Shown piece by piece: positions 63,302 to 64,000 of a stretch of DNA of 64,000 nt; position 1 is the stretch's first letter, and each line of letters opens with the position of its first letter. The stretch is from CAWDPQ01 sp963804245 (GTDB lineage Bacteria > Acidobacteriota > Vicinamibacteria > Vicinamibacterales > 2-12-FULL-66-21), in assembly GCA_963804245.1 (NCBI GenBank), contig CAWDPQ010000017.1:124001-188000 (forward strand), written 5' to 3'. A program made the position numbers and the translations under genes. A model generated the notes under the pieces. The model was not told the DNA's origin and made no database searches. It worked only from the letters and a program-made list of their open reading frames with translations.

Positions 63302-64000
63302 ATGAGTAGACGATCCCAGCGCATCTTCGACATCGGAGCTGCAATGAACGAGTCGCCATCTCGATTCAGCCGACGAGTGAGTGCCATGCTACTCGTCGCA
63401 CTTGGCGTTCCACTCCATTCGCAACAACCCGCTGATTGGAAGGACCCGTCTTCCCACGTCACACGATTCGTCACCGTGAGCCAGAACGTGCGGCTGGAGG
63501 TGCTCGATTGGGGCGGTTCTGGAAGGCCCCTCGTCCTGCTCGCCGGCGGCGGTGACACGGCGCACGTATTCGACGAATTCGCGTCGAAGCTGACCGCTGA
63601 TTTCCACGTCTACGGGATCACGCGGCGCGGCTTTGGCGAATCTGGCTTTGCCCCGCCTGCCTCTGGAGCCGATGGTTACGGTGACGACGTGCTCGCGGTC
63701 CTTGACGCGCTCAAACTCGAAAGGCCGGTGTTAGTCGGACACTCGATCGGGGGACAGGAGTTGAGTTCGGTCGCGAGCAGACACCCGAGCCGCGTCGCAG
63801 CACTCGTCTACCTCGATGCCGGGTATCCCTACGCGTTCGACAATGGCAAGGGACCAGCGATGAAGGAGTTCGAAGATTTTCGTGGCCCCCAACCTCCACC
63901 ACCAACGGCAACCGATCTGGTCAGCTTTCCTGCGTTGCGGCAGTACCTACGTGCGAGTCCTTGGCTTCTCCTTCCCGGAGGCGGAGCTCCGTCAGAAGAG
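63302..64000 (+). CDS. Alpha/beta hydrolase, C-terminus beyond window
   Basis: 233 codons to the right edge. An N-terminal hydrophobic segment (VSAMLLVALGVPLHSQQ) suggests export. Alpha/beta-hydrolase features: PLVLLAGGGDTAHVFDEF (oxyanion-hole strand), YGITRRGFGESG, and the nucleophile elbow VLVGHSIGGQEL with Ser, then LVYLDAGYPYAFD. The acid and His of the triad lie past the edge. Start at 63302; Met15 (63344) is an alternative. Substrate unknown. Confidence 0.82.
   Translation, partial: MSRRSQRIFDIGAAMNESPSRFSRRVSAMLLVALGVPLHSQQPADWKDPSSHVTRFVTVSQNVRLEVLDWGGSGRPLVLLAGGGDTAHVFDEFASKLTADFHVYGITRRGFGESGFAPPASGADGYGDDVLAVLDALKLERPVLVGHSIGGQELSSVASRHPSRVAALVYLDAGYPYAFDNGKGPAMKEFEDFRGPQPPPPTATDLVSFPALRQYLRASPWLLLPGGGAPSEE

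Noticed and set aside
1..64000. CRISPR arrays, tRNA/rRNA genes, integrases, transposases, phage genes
   Set aside because: I looked on both strands by eye and found no regular spacer-repeat array, tRNA-like cloverleaf with conserved arms, or mobile-element protein. A tRNAscan/Infernal run would settle small RNAs.

Overview
The window is about 64 kb of gene-dense, high-GC bacterial chromosome. Gene content points to Acidobacteriota, probably the class Vicinamibacteria (inference, no 16S here): an 'ADOP'-type duplicated FtsX-fold permease, a Ser/Thr kinase fused to a TolB/WD40-like propeller, several PP2C-type phosphatases, many lone two-component proteins, a giant BACON-repeat secreted protein and 'PDFSGTW' small secreted proteins. 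I see no rRNA, tRNA, CRISPR array, integrase, transposase or phage module; it looks like core chromosome with a few accessory loci.

Layout. 1-6.3 kb (minus): glycerate 2-kinase (cut by the edge), a small unknown protein, ftsX-ftsE, gatB, pckA. 6.4-11.9 kb (minus): a hybrid histidine kinase with its overlapping NtrC-type regulator, and a second NtrC-type regulator. 12-15.6 kb (plus): SpoIID-like protein, ECF sigma factor, zinc-finger anti-sigma factor, ispH. 15.6-26.8 kb: Spy/CpxP-like protein and an efflux supercluster (TolC, RND adaptor, RND pump, MacA-like adaptor, MacB-like ATPase and permease). 27-33 kb: small secreted protein, folK, ferritin-like protein, DksA/TraR protein, and a tesA-ybbA-ybbP-like operon. 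33-38.3 kb (plus): metallophosphoesterase, L,D-transpeptidase, M23 peptidase, ECF sigma/anti-sigma pair, DUF4097 protein. 38.5-41.8 kb (plus): receiver-PP2C protein and a LytS/LytTR pair. 41.9-46.8 kb (minus): a C39 peptidase-TPR-outer-membrane-barrel fusion with its PA2779-type partner, then the ADOP permease. 47-48.1 kb (minus): RES/Xre toxin-antitoxin pair. 48.2-59.8 kb: HAMP-PP2C phosphatase, BACON-repeat protein, a single-domain receiver, AsmA-like protein and two secreted unknowns. 60-64 kb: heavily frameshifted kinase-propeller and DinB genes, then the start of an alpha/beta hydrolase.

Themes. The genes mostly build, export through, or sense the cell envelope: FtsEX, SpoIID, L,D-transpeptidase and M23 act on peptidoglycan; RND/MacAB, YbbAP-like and ADOP proteins act on export; two ECF sigma/anti-sigma pairs and several phosphorelay or phosphatase proteins regulate. 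Gaps between genes carry degenerate 7-8 bp tandem repeats, some arranged as inverted pairs that would act as terminators. Several genes have a -10 hexamer directly before the start codon, suggesting leaderless mRNAs.

Quality caveat. At least 14 breaks occur in otherwise conserved genes; 13 of them are cured by removing one base and one by adding one base. This looks like insertion-biased sequencing error. I therefore give whole-gene coordinates and flag the break. The 60.5-63.1 kb stretch is much worse and of mixed sign, so real decay is possible there.
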